This document shows, piece by piece, positions 24,050 through 33,453 of a DNA stretch of 64,000 nucleotides. How positions within the stretch are numbered: the stretch's first letter is position 1; the number at the start of each line of letters is the position of its first letter. Both the position numbers and the translations under genes were made by a program. Origin of the DNA: Streptomyces clavuligerus (lineage in GTDB: Bacteria; Actinomycetota; Actinomycetes; Streptomycetales; Streptomycetaceae); assembly GCF_005519465.1 (NCBI RefSeq), contig NZ_CP027858.1, positions 2,790,001 to 2,854,000 of the forward strand, given 5' to 3'. Below the pieces are notes generated by a model that was not told the origin of the DNA, ran no database searches, and saw only the letters and a list, made by a program, of their open reading frames with translations.

Positions 24050-24286
24050 TCACGGTGCCGCGGTGGGCGCCGAAGGGTCGGCGACGACAGGCAACACGGC
24101 ATGCAGGAGTTCGGTGGTGACCTGCTGGAATTCGCGGTGACCGGTGACGTCGGCGTGGCCGAGGGCCCAGCGGGCGAAGGCCGCCAGCGGCGGGCCGAGC
24201 GGCGACCTCTCCTCGCACTCCGTGCATTGGATCATCCGGGTGGTGGGAGCACCGTCTGTAGGTACCAGCACGTCTCTCTGCGTCAT
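24050..24286 (-). CDS. DUF7848-like small protein
   Basis: 78 aa with an early CTEC motif (Cys21, Cys24) in MIQCTECEERSPLG, then WALGHADVTGHREFQQ. The pattern of a CxxC turn followed by a helix and a H-x3-H segment resembles the short Streptomyces DUF7848 zinc-finger-like proteins often found beside XRE regulators; this assignment is from memory of the pattern. GGAG precedes the ATG. First gene of the cassette B operon; cassettes A and C lack it. Confidence 0.7.
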   Translation of the reverse strand: MTQRDVLVPTDGAPTTRMIQCTECEERSPLGPPLAAFARWALGHADVTGHREFQQVTTELLHAVLPVVADPSAPTAAP

Positions 24287-24363
24287 CGCGTATCTCCACG
24301 TAGTCGGTCATTGACAGTCATAGCGTCGGCCTGGGCAACCAACGGGGCCATATCCGCGAGGGG

Positions 24364-24385
24364 TTACCGACTCGGTAATAGAGTC
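24364..24385. promoter_or_regulatory. Overlapping palindromes between cassette B and its XRE regulator
   Basis: TTACCG-ACT-CGGTAA (24364-24378) overlaps GACTC-N7-GAGTC (24369-24385), 56-77 bp before the regulator start in the divergent control region. Likely autoregulatory site; the sequence differs from the palindrome at locus A. Confidence 0.55.
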
Positions 24386-24440
24386 GTTGGAGTTCTCGAC
24401 AGACGCTCCGTTGTGAAAAGATCACGCTCAGGAAGTCGAA

Positions 24441-25880
24441 TTGGACGCCTACACCCGAGGCCCGCTGCCCTCCGGTCTGCTCGACAGAGAAGACTTACGG
24501 GCCGCCCTGACTGAGCACGACTTCGCCGCCGCCTTTGCTCTGATCAAGAAGTGGGGCGGCCTGTCGCAGAACAAGATCGGCGCGGCCTGCCAGCTCACGC
24601 CTGGCAAGGTGTCCAACGTCATCAGTGGGAGCCACCGCATCACCAGCTTTGAGGTGGTCTGCCGAATCTCCGACGGACTCCGTATTCCGGGGCACCTGCT
24701 GGGCCTGGCGCCACGTACCTGGGAATCCACCGTCGAGCCGGAGCCCGCGCCCTCGGATGGTCCACCCGCAGACAGCTTTCCATGGCGGTCGGACGCCACG
24801 GTGCGTCTCGCAGCCGACCTGACGAGGAGTGACCTCCTGATGGACAGACGCGCAATAGCACGCGCCCTTGCTGGGGCAGTTGCCACCGGTAGTGCGCTGC
24901 TCGATCCGCTCGAAGGTTGGATGCAACCGTCAGCGACGGTCACCATGCCCGTACGGAGAGGGCGGCTCGGGGCTCGTGACGTGATCGAACTGGAGGTCGC
25001 GGCGAAAGAACTGCGGCACTGGAGCCGCCGGTACGGCGGTGGCCTACGGCGCAAGGCGGTCGTCGGGCAGCTCAGCGAAGTCGCAGGAGCCCTGGACGAA
25101 TGCCAGACGCCGACGGTCGAGAGGGGCCTCTACCGAGTCATGGCCCAGCTCGCCGGGACTGCCGCCACGACCGCATGGGACACCGGTCTTCACCGCCGGG
25201 CACAGGACTACTACCGCCTTGCGCTCAGAGCGGCACACGTGGGTGGAGATCTTGCCTTCGGGGCCAACGTCCTGGCCGGGATGGCGCGGCAGATGCTCTA
25301 CTGCGACCGTCCTGATGACGCCCTCCAGCTGATCCAGCTCGCCCAGGAAGGGGCCCGGGGCGCGATGGGGCCCAGAGTGCGTGCCATGCTCCACACCCGG
25401 GAGGCATGGGCGTATGCCGCCCTCGGCCGCCGGGCGGGGTTCGAGAGGGCGACCGGGCAGGCGCGCGACATGCTGGCGAAGGCACAGTCGGACGACGAAG
25501 AGCCCTACTGGATCACCTACTTCGACGACGCTGAGCTGGCGGGTGTCACCGGGGGTCGGCTTCTGGACCTGGCCCGGCGGGACCCGCGACAGCACGTGGA
25601 TCGGGCCGCAGACCATATCCGACATGCCTTGTCGGCCCGGGGGCCACAGGCCGGGCGGGGACATGTGCTGGACCGGATCGGCCTGGCCGAGTGCCACTTC
25701 CTGATGGGCGATGCCCGTGGTGCCGCGGAGGAGACGATGATCGCCGTCGAGGCGGCCCGCCAGATGTGGTCCGGACGGGTGCGTGCCCAGTTGGGTCAGC
25801 TGTACCCCCACACGGTGCGATCGGCCTCGCAGCCCCTGCGGGAGGCGCGGGATAGTATCCGCGACCTTCTGTCGAGCTGA
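24441..25880 (+). CDS. XRE family regulator with TPR-like C-terminus, locus B
   Basis: 479 aa starting at TTG with AGGAAG 5 nt upstream. Helix-turn-helix at about residues 35-75 (LSQNKIGAACQLTPGKVSNVISG), then a long alpha-helical, TPR-like ligand/protein-interaction region. Codon 19 is TTA (24495-24497), so bldA dependence is plausible. It is divergent from the DUF7848/Cys-motif/membrane-peptide operon and 9 bp before the SLOG-like gene, with which it is probably co-transcribed. Confidence 0.88.
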   Translation: MDAYTRGPLPSGLLDREDLRAALTEHDFAAAFALIKKWGGLSQNKIGAACQLTPGKVSNVISGSHRITSFEVVCRISDGLRIPGHLLGLAPRTWESTVEPEPAPSDGPPADSFPWRSDATVRLAADLTRSDLLMDRRAIARALAGAVATGSALLDPLEGWMQPSATVTMPVRRGRLGARDVIELEVAAKELRHWSRRYGGGLRRKAVVGQLSEVAGALDECQTPTVERGLYRVMAQLAGTAATTAWDTGLHRRAQDYYRLALRAAHVGGDLAFGANVLAGMARQMLYCDRPDDALQLIQLAQEGARGAMGPRVRAMLHTREAWAYAALGRRAGFERATGQARDMLAKAQSDDEEPYWITYFDDAELAGVTGGRLLDLARRDPRQHVDRAADHIRHALSARGPQAGRGHVLDRIGLAECHFLMGDARGAAEETMIAVEAARQMWSGRVRAQLGQLYPHTVRSASQPLREARDSIRDLLSS

Positions 25881-25889
25881 GGAGTGGAC

Positions 25890-26372
25890 ATGACGGCACT
25901 CGCCGTGACGGGACACATGGACCTGACGGAGGAGAGCGTCCCACTGGTCCGGGCCGCTCTGCGCGATCTGCTGGCGCCGTACGGGCCCGGGCTGACGGGA
26001 GTGTCCTGCGTCGCCGTCGGAGCGGACACGATCTTCGCGGAGGAGGTGACGGCGGCGGGCGGGCGTCTGGTGGTGGTGATCCCCTCCCTGGACTACCGGG
26101 AGGCGAAGGTGAAGCCGGATCACGCGCCGGTGTTCGACCTGCTGGTGTCGGCGGCGGCCGAGGTGGTCACCCTGGCGCACCCGACGGCGAACCGCGCCGC
26201 CTACGAGGCCGCCAACGCCGAGCTTCTCCGGCGGGCGGACCGTCTGGTGGCGGTCTGGGACGGTTCCCCTCCGGCGGGACGGGGCGGGACCGCCGACACG
26301 GTCGCCGGGGCGCGGGCCGCGGGAGTGCCCGTGGACGTGGTCTGGCCGGAGAGCGCCGCCCGCAGAGGGTGA
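25890..26372 (+). CDS. Rossmann/SLOG-like nucleotide-binding protein
   Basis: 160 aa. Alternating beta-alpha pattern: LAVTGHMDLTEES, GVSCVAVGADTIFAEEV, GGRLVVVIPS, and ADRLVAVWDGSPPAGRGGTAD-type C-terminal motif. This is what SLOG/DprA-like nucleotide-sensor folds look like, and small proteins like this commonly follow XRE-TPR regulators in Streptomyces. The ATG 25890 has AGGAG 5 nt upstream; GTG 25884 would overlap that site. Ligand unknown. It may sense a nucleotide signal for the regulator, which is inference. Confidence 0.75.
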   Translation: MTALAVTGHMDLTEESVPLVRAALRDLLAPYGPGLTGVSCVAVGADTIFAEEVTAAGGRLVVVIPSLDYREAKVKPDHAPVFDLLVSAAAEVVTLAHPTANRAAYEAANAELLRRADRLVAVWDGSPPAGRGGTADTVAGARAAGVPVDVVWPESAARRG

Positions 26373-26391
26373 GCGACCGCCGGGCCCGGCC

Positions 26392-27603
26392 TCACGCCGA
26401 CGTCAGCGCCTCCGTCGGGGGCAGGCGGCCCGCGCGGACGGCCGGGTAGAGGCCCGCCAGGGCGCCGATGAGGAGGGTGACGGCGACGGCCAGGGCCGCG
26501 GACCAGGGGGGGACGGTCGTGGGCCAGCCGCGGAGGGCCGCGTAACCGGCCGTGATCGCCGTGCCCAGGACCGTTCCCGCGAGGCCGCCGAGGACCGACA
26601 GGAGCAGCGACTCCGCCACGAACTGGCCCCGGATCTGGCCGCTCGTCGCGCCCAGCGCCCTGCGCAGGCCGATCTCGGGGCGCCGTTCCAGGACGGAGAT
26701 CACCATGGTGTTGCCGACCCCCACGCCGCCCACCAGGAGGGCGACGCCGCCGAGGCCGAGGAGCAGGCCCGTCAGCGCCGACTCGGTGGCCTCGCGGGCG
26801 GCGAGGGCGTCGGAGGGGCGGGAGACGAGGACTTCGCCGGGGTTCTCCGGGTTGGCGGTCGCGGCGAGGACGTTCCACACCGCCGTCACCCGGTCGTCGC
26901 GGGCCCGGACGTACACCGTGGAGGGGTGCCCGTCGAAGCCGAGATAGGTGCGGGCGGCGTCCCAGCCCACCAGGGCCGTGTTGTCGATCTCGGGCGCGAG
27001 CGGCACCGGTCGGAGCACGCCGACCAGTGAGAACCACCGGTCGCCCAGCCAGAGCCTGGTGCCCGGTTCATCGGCGTCGAGGCGGCGGGCCGCCTGCGCG
27101 CCCAGGACGACCGCCGGGTACTGCTCCGTCGCCGACTCCAGCCAGCGGCCGATCCGTACCTCCCCGCCGATCGCGGGCAGCAGCCGCGGCCCGGCGGCGG
27201 CCACCTCGACGCTGCTGGTCCGGCCGGTCGGGATGTGCTGGTTGCGGTAGACGGCGGCGCCCTCGACCGCGCCGATCGATGTGACCTGCTGGACCGGCCC
27301 GACGCGCCGGATCATCGGCACGGTCTCACGGGGCAGCTCGGCGCTCCCGCCGGAGGCGGCCTCGCCGGGGGCGACGCGCAGCATGTTCGTACCGAGGCCG
27401 TCGAGCAGCCGGTCGACCTCGGCGCGGCTGGAGCTGGAGATGCCGACGACGGCGATCATCGCGGCGACCCCGATGGCGATGCCCAGGGCGGACAGGAAGA
27501 CCCGCAGCGGACGGGTCCGCAGCCCGGTGCCGCCGAGGCGCACCAGGTCGGCGGGGCCCAGCCGGGCCGGGCGCAGGGCCGGTGTGCGGTGTCGGCGGCT
27601 CAT
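26392..27603 (-). CDS. MacB/FtsX-type ABC transporter permease
   Basis: 403 aa. One N-terminal transmembrane helix ([15 protein letters not shown]), a large extracytoplasmic MacB_PCD domain, then three C-terminal helices including [21 protein letters not shown] and the [13 protein letters not shown] coupling segment. The type VII ABC architecture suggests export or envelope mechanotransmission. Overlaps the ATPase gene by ATGA. Confidence 0.93.
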   Translation of the reverse strand: MSRRHRTPALRPARLGPADLVRLGGTGLRTRPLRVFLSALGIAIGVAAMIAVVGISSSSRAEVDRLLDGLGTNMLRVAPGEAASGGSAELPRETVPMIRRVGPVQQVTSIGAVEGAAVYRNQHIPTGRTSSVEVAAAGPRLLPAIGGEVRIGRWLESATEQYPAVVLGAQAARRLDADEPGTRLWLGDRWFSLVGVLRPVPLAPEIDNTALVGWDAARTYLGFDGHPSTVYVRARDDRVTAVWNVLAATANPENPGEVLVSRPSDALAAREATESALTGLLLGLGGVALLVGGVGVGNTMVISVLERRPEIGLRRALGATSGQIRGQFVAESLLLSVLGGLAGTVLGTAITAGYAALRGWPTTVPPWSAALAVAVTLLIGALAGLYPAVRAGRLPPTEALTSA

Positions 27604-28388
27604 CGGGCCGCCCCCGTGTCCCCGACGGGCCGGACGTCCGGCCCGGGGCGGGCGCTGTCGGCGACGATCCGGCCGTCGCGGATCTCCACCCGGCGGTCGA
27701 ACCCGGCCGCCATCTCCCGGTCGTGGGTGATGACGACGACCGTGGTCCCGGCGGTGTTCAGTTCGCGCAGCAGCGTGAGGACGGCGGTGCCGGAGGCCGA
27801 GTCCAGGTTGCCGGTGGGTTCGTCGGCGAGCAGCAGCGCCGGTTCCCCGATCACGGCGCGGGCGACGGCGGCCCGCTGCCGTTCGCCGCCGGAGAGCTGG
27901 TGCGGCAGATGGGCGGTCCGGTGGTCGAGACCCACGCGGGTGAGGGCCCGCGCCGCCCGGCGCCGCCGTTCCCGCAGGGGTACGCCCGCGTACAGCAGCC
28001 CGTCGGCGACGGTGTCCAGCACCGGGACCCCGACCGCGAGGTGGAACTGCTGGAAGACGAAGCCGATCCGCTGGGCGCGCAACGCGGAGACCTCCCGGTC
28101 GGAGAGCCGGTCGAGCCGGTGGCCGTCCACGGTGATCCGGCCCGTCGAGGGGCGGTCCAGGGTGCCCATGAGGTGGAGCATGGTGGACTTGCCGGAGCCC
28201 GACTGGCCGACGACGGCGACGAGTTCGCCGTAGTCGACGGTCAGATCGATCTCGCGGACGGCGGTGACCCGGCCGGGGTAGGTCTTCGAGACGCCCCGGA
28301 ACTCGACCACGGGCCCTCGGTCCTCGTGCCGGGTGCGGCCCCGCCGTGCGCCGGGGGTCACCGGGGCTTCTGGGGTCCCTGGGGTCAC
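27600..28388 (-). CDS. MacB/LolD-type ABC transporter ATPase
   Basis: 262 aa. Walker [11 protein letters not shown]-loop FVFQQFHL, signature [14 protein letters not shown], Walker [14 protein letters not shown] and H-loop THD are all intact. An extra about 30-residue N-terminus precedes the fold. Partner of the adjoining permease and membrane-fusion protein, with 4-bp overlaps on both sides. Confidence 0.95.
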   Translation of the reverse strand: MTPGTPEAPVTPGARRGRTRHEDRGPVVEFRGVSKTYPGRVTAVREIDLTVDYGELVAVVGQSGSGKSTMLHLMGTLDRPSTGRITVDGHRLDRLSDREVSALRAQRIGFVFQQFHLAVGVPVLDTVADGLLYAGVPLRERRRRAARALTRVGLDHRTAHLPHQLSGGERQRAAVARAVIGEPALLLADEPTGNLDSASGTAVLTLLRELNTAGTTVVVITHDREMAAGFDRRVEIRDGRIVADSARPGPDVRPVGDTGAAR

Positions 28389-29797
28389 CGGGGAATCCTC
28401 ACCTTCGTGCCCTCGCGGATACCGTCCCCGCTGACCTCGACCTTGCCGTCCGCGAAGAGTCCGGTGGTCACGGGGGTGAAGCGGCTCCCGGCGCCGGAGG
28501 TTTCCGCGTCGGCCCGCTCCAGGCCGTGGCCGCCCTCCGCGAGCGCCACCAGGGCCGCCACGGGCACGGCCAGGACGTCCGCGCGCCGCTGGGAGGCATA
28601 GCGGACCGAGACGGGGCCGCTCTCCAGCCGTCCCAGGGAGTTCTGGTCGGCGAACGTGATGACGACGGCGACGGTGGCCTCGCCCGCGCCGCCCCCGTCC
28701 CCGCCGTCGCCGCCCGCGCGCTCGGGTGCTGTCGCGTCCCTGCCCACGCTGGCGACGGTGCCGGTGACCGCACGTCCGTCGGGGAGGTCGACGGTGACCC
28801 GGCCGCCGCGCCGGGCCCAGCCGAGCCGGTCCGCGCGCGCGTTGACGGTGACCATGCGGGAGGTGCTGGTGTAGCTGACCGGGTTGCCCGAGACCCGGTC
28901 GCCGACGCGCACGGCGGCGGAGGCGACACGGACCCCGCCGGGGCCGTAGACGACGTCGCCGATGCCGACCCGGCCGGTCCGGGGGAGGCCGAGGTCCCGC
29001 TGCCAGGCCCTGACGGCCCGCGCGGTCAGTTCGGTGAACGAGTCGTCCACGGTGAAGCCGGTGTAGCCGAGGGCGCTGAGGTTGGTCTCGAACTGCTTGA
29101 CGTCGAGGCCGCGCAGGGGACGGGGGGCACGGGGGCTGGGGGCCGGTGCCGGGGTCGGGTTGCCGTCGGCCCGGCTGCCGCCCGCGGCCCGGCCGGTGTC
29201 GGTGCCGGTGCCGCCTGTGCCCTTGTCGTCGCCGGGGGCGGTCGTGTTCCCCCCGCTCCCGCTGCTTCCGGCCGTCCCGCCCGGGGCCGCCGGGGGCTCG
29301 TCCTCCGTGACCGTCCCCAGCTCCCGGTACATGGGGAGACTGCCGTACAGGAGCACCACCGGCCGGTCGTCGACGCGGAGCACCGCCTCCCCGCGTTCCA
29401 CCCGTTTGTCTCCCTCGGGCAGCCAGGTCACCGTCCCCTCGGCCCTGATGGGGAACGGCACCTCGGGCCCGTACCCGAGCGCGCCCTCGATCTCCGTCTG
29501 GTCGACCAGCGTGGTCCTCGTGACCTCGACCGTCCGGCTGCTGCGGGCGGGTGTCCCGTCGCTCGTGCCGTCGTCGTCCCCGCCCAGGCCGAGGGCCGCG
29601 ACCGCGCTGACCCCGGCGACGAGGGCGATGGCCAGACCGACCAGCACCGGGCCGCGGCCCCGCCGCCGGGGTGCCCGCCGCCCGCCGCCGTCGCCGCCGC
29701 TGTCCTGTCCGTCTGCGTCCACCGCGTCCGTCCCGGACGGCTCGTACGGCTCGTACGGCTCGTCGGGCGGCGGGTACGACGCGTCCACATCCTTCAC
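28385..29797 (-). CDS. Membrane fusion-like protein with peptidoglycan-binding domain
   Basis: 470 aa. Acidic/Tyr-Pro-rich cytosolic start, one transmembrane helix ([22 protein letters not shown]), an HlyD-like barrel interrupted by a Gly/Ser/Thr insert, a PG_binding_1 helix bundle ([20 protein letters not shown]) and a final HlyD-like strand region. GTG 29797 has GGAG 6 nt upstream; longer forms run into the next gene. Typical third component of actinobacterial MacB-like exporters, bridging the permease and the wall. Confidence 0.88.
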   Translation of the reverse strand: MKDVDASYPPPDEPYEPYEPSGTDAVDADGQDSGGDGGGRRAPRRRGRGPVLVGLAIALVAGVSAVAALGLGGDDDGTSDGTPARSSRTVEVTRTTLVDQTEIEGALGYGPEVPFPIRAEGTVTWLPEGDKRVERGEAVLRVDDRPVVLLYGSLPMYRELGTVTEDEPPAAPGGTAGSSGSGGNTTAPGDDKGTGGTGTDTGRAAGGSRADGNPTPAPAPSPRAPRPLRGLDVKQFETNLSALGYTGFTVDDSFTELTARAVRAWQRDLGLPRTGRVGIGDVVYGPGGVRVASAAVRVGDRVSGNPVSYTSTSRMVTVNARADRLGWARRGGRVTVDLPDGRAVTGTVASVGRDATAPERAGGDGGDGGGAGEATVAVVITFADQNSLGRLESGPVSVRYASQRRADVLAVPVAALVALAEGGHGLERADAETSGAGSRFTPVTTGLFADGKVEVSGDGIREGTKVRIPR

Positions 29798-29825
29798 GGC
29801 TGTCTCCGGTCCCGTTCCGTCGTCG

Positions 29826-30452
29826 TCAGCCCTGGGGCTGGACCGTGGCCTCGTCCGGGCTGCCGATGATCGACCCACAGGTGCGGATGGCCCGCTTGGC
29901 CTCCGGGGTGGTCGAGTCCCAGACGACATCCGCCGAGTACCCGTCCTCGTCGACGTCGGGGAAGTCGGCGGCGCCGTTCTCCTGCATACAGGTCGCGTAC
30001 CGCGTGCGCTTGGCGATCTCGGCCTTCGACAGCTTGGGCTGCTGGGCCTTCTCGACGTCGACCGGCACCGGCGGGTTCAGATCGGCGCACTTCTCCAGGG
30101 CCCTGGTGTACTTCGGATCGCGTTTCAGGTCCGCGCCGTCGCTGATGGACGCGAGGTCCACCTGCCCCTTGGCGTCCGGGTCCGGCGCCTCGATCCCGTT
30201 CGTCCGCAGACACGTGACCCACCCGCGCTTCTTCTCGATGTACTGGTCGAGGGCGTTCCCCGGGTTCTTGGCCGGTCCGTCGCCGGACCCCTCCCCGGGC
30301 TTCGTCCGCTCGCCGGTCGCGATGTCGTCCTTGCTGTCGGAGCCGCCGTCGCCGCATGCCGTCGCCGTCGTCGACAGGACCACCGCCGCGGCCACTCCGA
30401 CCAGCACACGGCCCCCGTACCACCGGCTCCCGTACCACCGACGCGCGTTCAT
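29826..30452 (-). CDS. Putative secreted lipoprotein of the MacB-like export operon
   Basis: 208 aa. Signal peptide with lipobox TATAC ends near residue 33; the mature part has four Cys in two CL/CM-type pairs (VTCLRTNGIEAPDPD, CADLNPP, YATCMQENG, RTCGS). It is the first gene of the operon and shares its promoter with the exporter, so it could be an accessory subunit or cargo-binding protein. No named domain recognised. Confidence 0.85.
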   Translation of the reverse strand: MNARRWYGSRWYGGRVLVGVAAAVVLSTTATACGDGGSDSKDDIATGERTKPGEGSGDGPAKNPGNALDQYIEKKRGWVTCLRTNGIEAPDPDAKGQVDLASISDGADLKRDPKYTRALEKCADLNPPVPVDVEKAQQPKLSKAEIAKRTRYATCMQENGAADFPDVDEDGYSADVVWDSTTPEAKRAIRTCGSIIGSPDEATVQPQG

Positions 30453-30552
30453 CCCCAGGACTCCTCATGGGACTCGACCCCGCCCGGCGCGGTCGCTCCC
30501 GGGCTGGTGAGGACGGTAGGGCCGGGCCTTTGAAGAACCGATGAAGAAGCCG

Positions 30553-31509
30553 TCAAGAACCCTTCCGGGAGGCCCCGTTGCCGGTTGCTCCCCCGGGGTC
30601 CGCAGCACTCCCGGCGTCGGCGGTGCTCCCGGCGTCCACTGTGCCTCCCGCGTCCGCGGCGCTCCCGAGGGCCGCCGCGTCCCCGAGGTCGTACAGATGG
30701 GACAGCACGGTGTCGAGGGACAGCTCTTGGTCCTTGTCCCCCGACCAGCGCTCGTAGATGCGCCCTGTCGCCTCCGCCGCCTCCGGCGGCAGCCCCGCCG
30801 CCCGCAGGGTGTCGGCGATCTCGCCCATCTCCGGACCCCAGCGCCAGGCCCGCGCCGCGACACTCGGCAGATAGCCGGGGTCGGACAGGATCGCCGAGGT
30901 CGTCGTGTGCGCCTCTTCGAGGAGGAGACGGCCCACTCCGTGGTGGGCGGCGAGCGCGTGCGCCACCCCGGCGAGGGCGCGGGCCGACTTCTGATAGCCC
31001 GCGAAGGCCATCTTCAGGGCCGAGGCCGCGCCCAGCTCCTCACCGGCGGCGCGGACCACCACCCCCGTACCGGCGAAGAGCGCCCCCACCCGCGCCACCG
31101 GGGAGGTCGCGCCCGCGAGATAGAGCCGGGCCGAACGCCCGCCGGACGGGGGCGGGCCGATGATCGCGCCGTCCACCACCGCGCACCCGGGCAGCGAGCG
31201 TGCGATCCGCAGGGTCCGCTGCGGGCTGATCGCGTTGGCCTCCACATAGATCCCGGTCCAGCCGGCCGCCGCGACCTGGGCCGCGACCTCCTCCGCCGCG
31301 TGCGGGGGGCAGACGGAGAGAACGGTTCCGCCTTCCTCCAGCGCGCGGCCGAGGGAGTCGCACGCCACCAGACCGGCGCGTTCGGCCCGGTGCCTGCTCC
31401 GCGCGCTGCGCCCGGCCGACACCCACAGCACCCGGTGGCCCAGCGCCACGGCATGGCCCGCGAGCGGGGCGCCCATCGCTCCCGGGTGCAGCAGTATGAC
31501 GCCCGTCAC
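30553..31509 (-). CDS. NAD(P)-dependent dehydrogenase-like protein (6PGDH/DUF1932)
   Basis: 318 aa. N-terminal Rossmann start VILLHPGAMGAPLAGHAVALG, mid-region VEANAISP and KMAFAGYQKSARAL (helical domain Lys), then a DUF1932 helical region. The C-terminal 45 residues are Ala/Gly/Asp repeats. Beta-hydroxyacid dehydrogenase-like reduction is likely; substrate unknown. GTG start overlaps the preceding regulator gene (GTGA). Confidence 0.85.
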   Translation of the reverse strand: MTGVILLHPGAMGAPLAGHAVALGHRVLWVSAGRSARSRHRAERAGLVACDSLGRALEEGGTVLSVCPPHAAEEVAAQVAAAGWTGIYVEANAISPQRTLRIARSLPGCAVVDGAIIGPPPSGGRSARLYLAGATSPVARVGALFAGTGVVVRAAGEELGAASALKMAFAGYQKSARALAGVAHALAAHHGVGRLLLEEAHTTTSAILSDPGYLPSVAARAWRWGPEMGEIADTLRAAGLPPEAAEATGRIYERWSGDKDQELSLDTVLSHLYDLGDAAALGSAADAGGTVDAGSTADAGSAADPGGATGNGASRKGS

Positions 31510-32903
31510 GCGGCGTCCCCCGGCGGCAGTTCGAGGACGAACCGCTCCTGGTGCGCCGCGAGCGCTTCCTGAAGGCCCACGGCCATCGGCGAACGGGCGC
31601 CCGGGTGTCCCGCGAGCCGGCGGGCGAACTGCGCCAGCCGCTTGCGTACGCTCTCCGTGCCCCGGCGTGAGTTGACCACCATCACATCGTGCACCTGCAC
31701 CGCCGCGCCTTCCAGATCCCCCCGGCCCATCCGGGCCGTCGCCAGGTCCAGCCGGGCCAGGGACATCTCGCCCAGTCTGCGCTGTTCCGGCAGGGCCGAC
31801 TCGAAGCCGCGCACCGCCTCGGCCGCCGCGGCCTCCGCGTCCGCGAGCTGCTGCCGCCCGCCGAGCCAGAGTTGGGCGCTGCTCCGGTAGAAGAGCTGTT
31901 TCTCCTGCGGGAAGTCCATCATCCCGCCCGGGAGTTCATCACCGGTACGGGCCCGATCCCGCAGCAGATCGGCCTCCTTCAGCGCCGTCATCACCTCGCT
32001 GCTCTGCCGGAGCTGTCCGTGCGCCCGGGCCTTGATGGCGGCGAGCCGGACGGCCGCGGTGCCCTGTTCGGGGCGGAAGTGCCCGCCCGCGTCGGCGAGC
32101 CGGACGGCGTCCTGGGGGCGGCCGTCCCAGTACGCGATCAGCGCCTGGAGCCCCCGTACCCAGGCGCGCAGCCCGTTGTGGCCCGCCGCCTGGCCGCAGA
32201 GGAACGCCGTGCGCGCCTGGGTGTCGGCGGCCTCGTACCGGCCGAGGTCGAAGCTGGCGTTCGCGAGCACCCCGCACAGGATTCCGGCGGCGAGATAGAG
32301 ATCCACGGTGTGGTGGGGCGGCTGGCGGCCCTCGATCAGCTCGAACGCGCGGTTGCGCAACCTGCGGACCTCGGTGAACAGCGGGCCCACCGGGCGGTGC
32401 GGATAGGTGAGCACCATCCGGCGGATGTCCGCCTCCAGTTGCTCCAGCGTGGCCGGGCCGACATTGCTGCCGTCCACCCGGACCGCGAAGTCGGCCGACT
32501 CGTTGGCCGCCGCCATCACGACGTCCTCGCCGGACTCGTCGCCGTCGCGGTCGACGACCGCGGCGACATGGCTGCAGCCGTGGGCGAAGTCCCCGGTGTG
32601 CCGACGTTCGGACAGCGCCGTGCCACCGGACGGCGGGGGGACGAACAGCCGCTCCACGCCAACGGGGCGGAAGAGGTGCGCGAGGATGCGCCGGGCCTCC
32701 TTCCTCGGCTGCCCCTTGATCTCCCCCCGGGCCCAGCGGATGAACTGCCGCCTCTCGATCGTCGCCGTGGCCAGGTTCTGCGGTCCCTCCAGCGCCGCCA
32801 GCTCCCGGGCGGCCTCCTGGTAGCGGCGGAGGAACACATCCGGGTCCCGCCAGCCGCGCTGGGTGATCAACTGTTGGAACAGAGTCGAGCTGGAAAGCTC
32901 CAT
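31506..32903 (-). CDS. XRE/TPR-type transcriptional regulator
   Basis: 465 aa. The first about 90 residues include a weakly HTH-like segment (NLATATIERRQFIRWARGEI); the remaining protein is helical with TPR-like hairpins, as in Streptomyces regulators often annotated XRE. AAGGGG lies 8 nt before ATG 32903. It overlaps the downstream dehydrogenase gene by 4 bp, so it may regulate or sense its product. DNA binding is not certain. Confidence 0.75.
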   Translation of the reverse strand: MELSSSTLFQQLITQRGWRDPDVFLRRYQEAARELAALEGPQNLATATIERRQFIRWARGEIKGQPRKEARRILAHLFRPVGVERLFVPPPSGGTALSERRHTGDFAHGCSHVAAVVDRDGDESGEDVVMAAANESADFAVRVDGSNVGPATLEQLEADIRRMVLTYPHRPVGPLFTEVRRLRNRAFELIEGRQPPHHTVDLYLAAGILCGVLANASFDLGRYEAADTQARTAFLCGQAAGHNGLRAWVRGLQALIAYWDGRPQDAVRLADAGGHFRPEQGTAAVRLAAIKARAHGQLRQSSEVMTALKEADLLRDRARTGDELPGGMMDFPQEKQLFYRSSAQLWLGGRQQLADAEAAAAEAVRGFESALPEQRRLGEMSLARLDLATARMGRGDLEGAAVQVHDVMVVNSRRGTESVRKRLAQFARRLAGHPGARSPMAVGLQEALAAHQERFVLELPPGDAA

Positions 32904-33090
32904 CGCTAGCCCCTTGGCCCTTTCGGTCCGCCGATTGCGTGGGGTCACGCTAGACATCAACTCGCCCTGGGAAACGCTGTATCCACTCGTGTCACCTGTC
33001 CGGCGACGACACGACACAGAGCTGACGCAAGACGGCGCGACACGTCGCTTTCAGGACACTCGCCAGGACCACAGGGGCGGGGGCACGCTG

Positions 33091-33118
33091 CTTCCCCGGT
33101 ACCGCCGTACCGGGGAAG
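33091..33118. promoter_or_regulatory. Perfect 12-bp-arm palindrome in divergent intergenic region
   Basis: CTTCCCCGGTAC and GTACCGGGGAAG flank a CGCC spacer, 188 bp upstream of the regulator at 32903 and 57 bp before the first small plus-strand ORF. With no T-run it is more likely an operator than a terminator. Confidence 0.5.
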
Positions 33119-33174
33119 GCGGATCGTTCATGCCCATGGGCCGGTGCCATGTGTCCGGCCGGAAGGAGGCCGCT

Positions 33175-33264
33175 GTGAGCCGCGCTCGGCCCGCTGTGAG
33201 CCGCTCGGCACCCGGGCAGCGCGGGACCTGGCCGGATTCCCTCGACCCGCGCACGACCGAATGA
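33175..33264 (+). CDS. Possible 29-aa leader peptide
   Basis: GTG start 5 nt after a strong GGAAGGAGG; the product is Arg/Ser/Pro-rich and ends 6 bp before the next ORF. The only support is the excellent Shine-Dalgarno sequence and tight spacing, so it may be a translated leader or chance. Confidence 0.3.
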   Translation: MSRARPAVSRSAPGQRGTWPDSLDPRTTE

Positions 33265-33270
33265 GGAGTC

Positions 33271-33453
33271 ATGAGTTCGTCGACCCTTCCGACGCGTCCG
33301 ACCTGTCGGACCCTGCTGAACCCCCTCCCCCCGCCGGGCCGTCCCGGGGCCGCCCCCGCCCCCGGGGCGGCCCTCCCCGTGCCGCGCATAGAGCCGGACT
33401 CCGGCCCGCGGCGGCTGCCCCGGCCCGCGGCCGGGGACGGAGCGGTGTGGTGA
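33271..33453 (+). CDS. Hypothetical 60-aa Pro-rich protein
   Basis: 60 aa, starting MSSSTLPTRPTCRTLL and rich in Pro and Ala. AGGAG precedes the ATG and the stop overlaps the next GTG (GTGA), supporting real translation in an operon with the following two genes. No family recognised. Confidence 0.45.
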   Translation: MSSSTLPTRPTCRTLLNPLPPPGRPGAAPAPGAALPVPRIEPDSGPRRLPRPAAGDGAVW

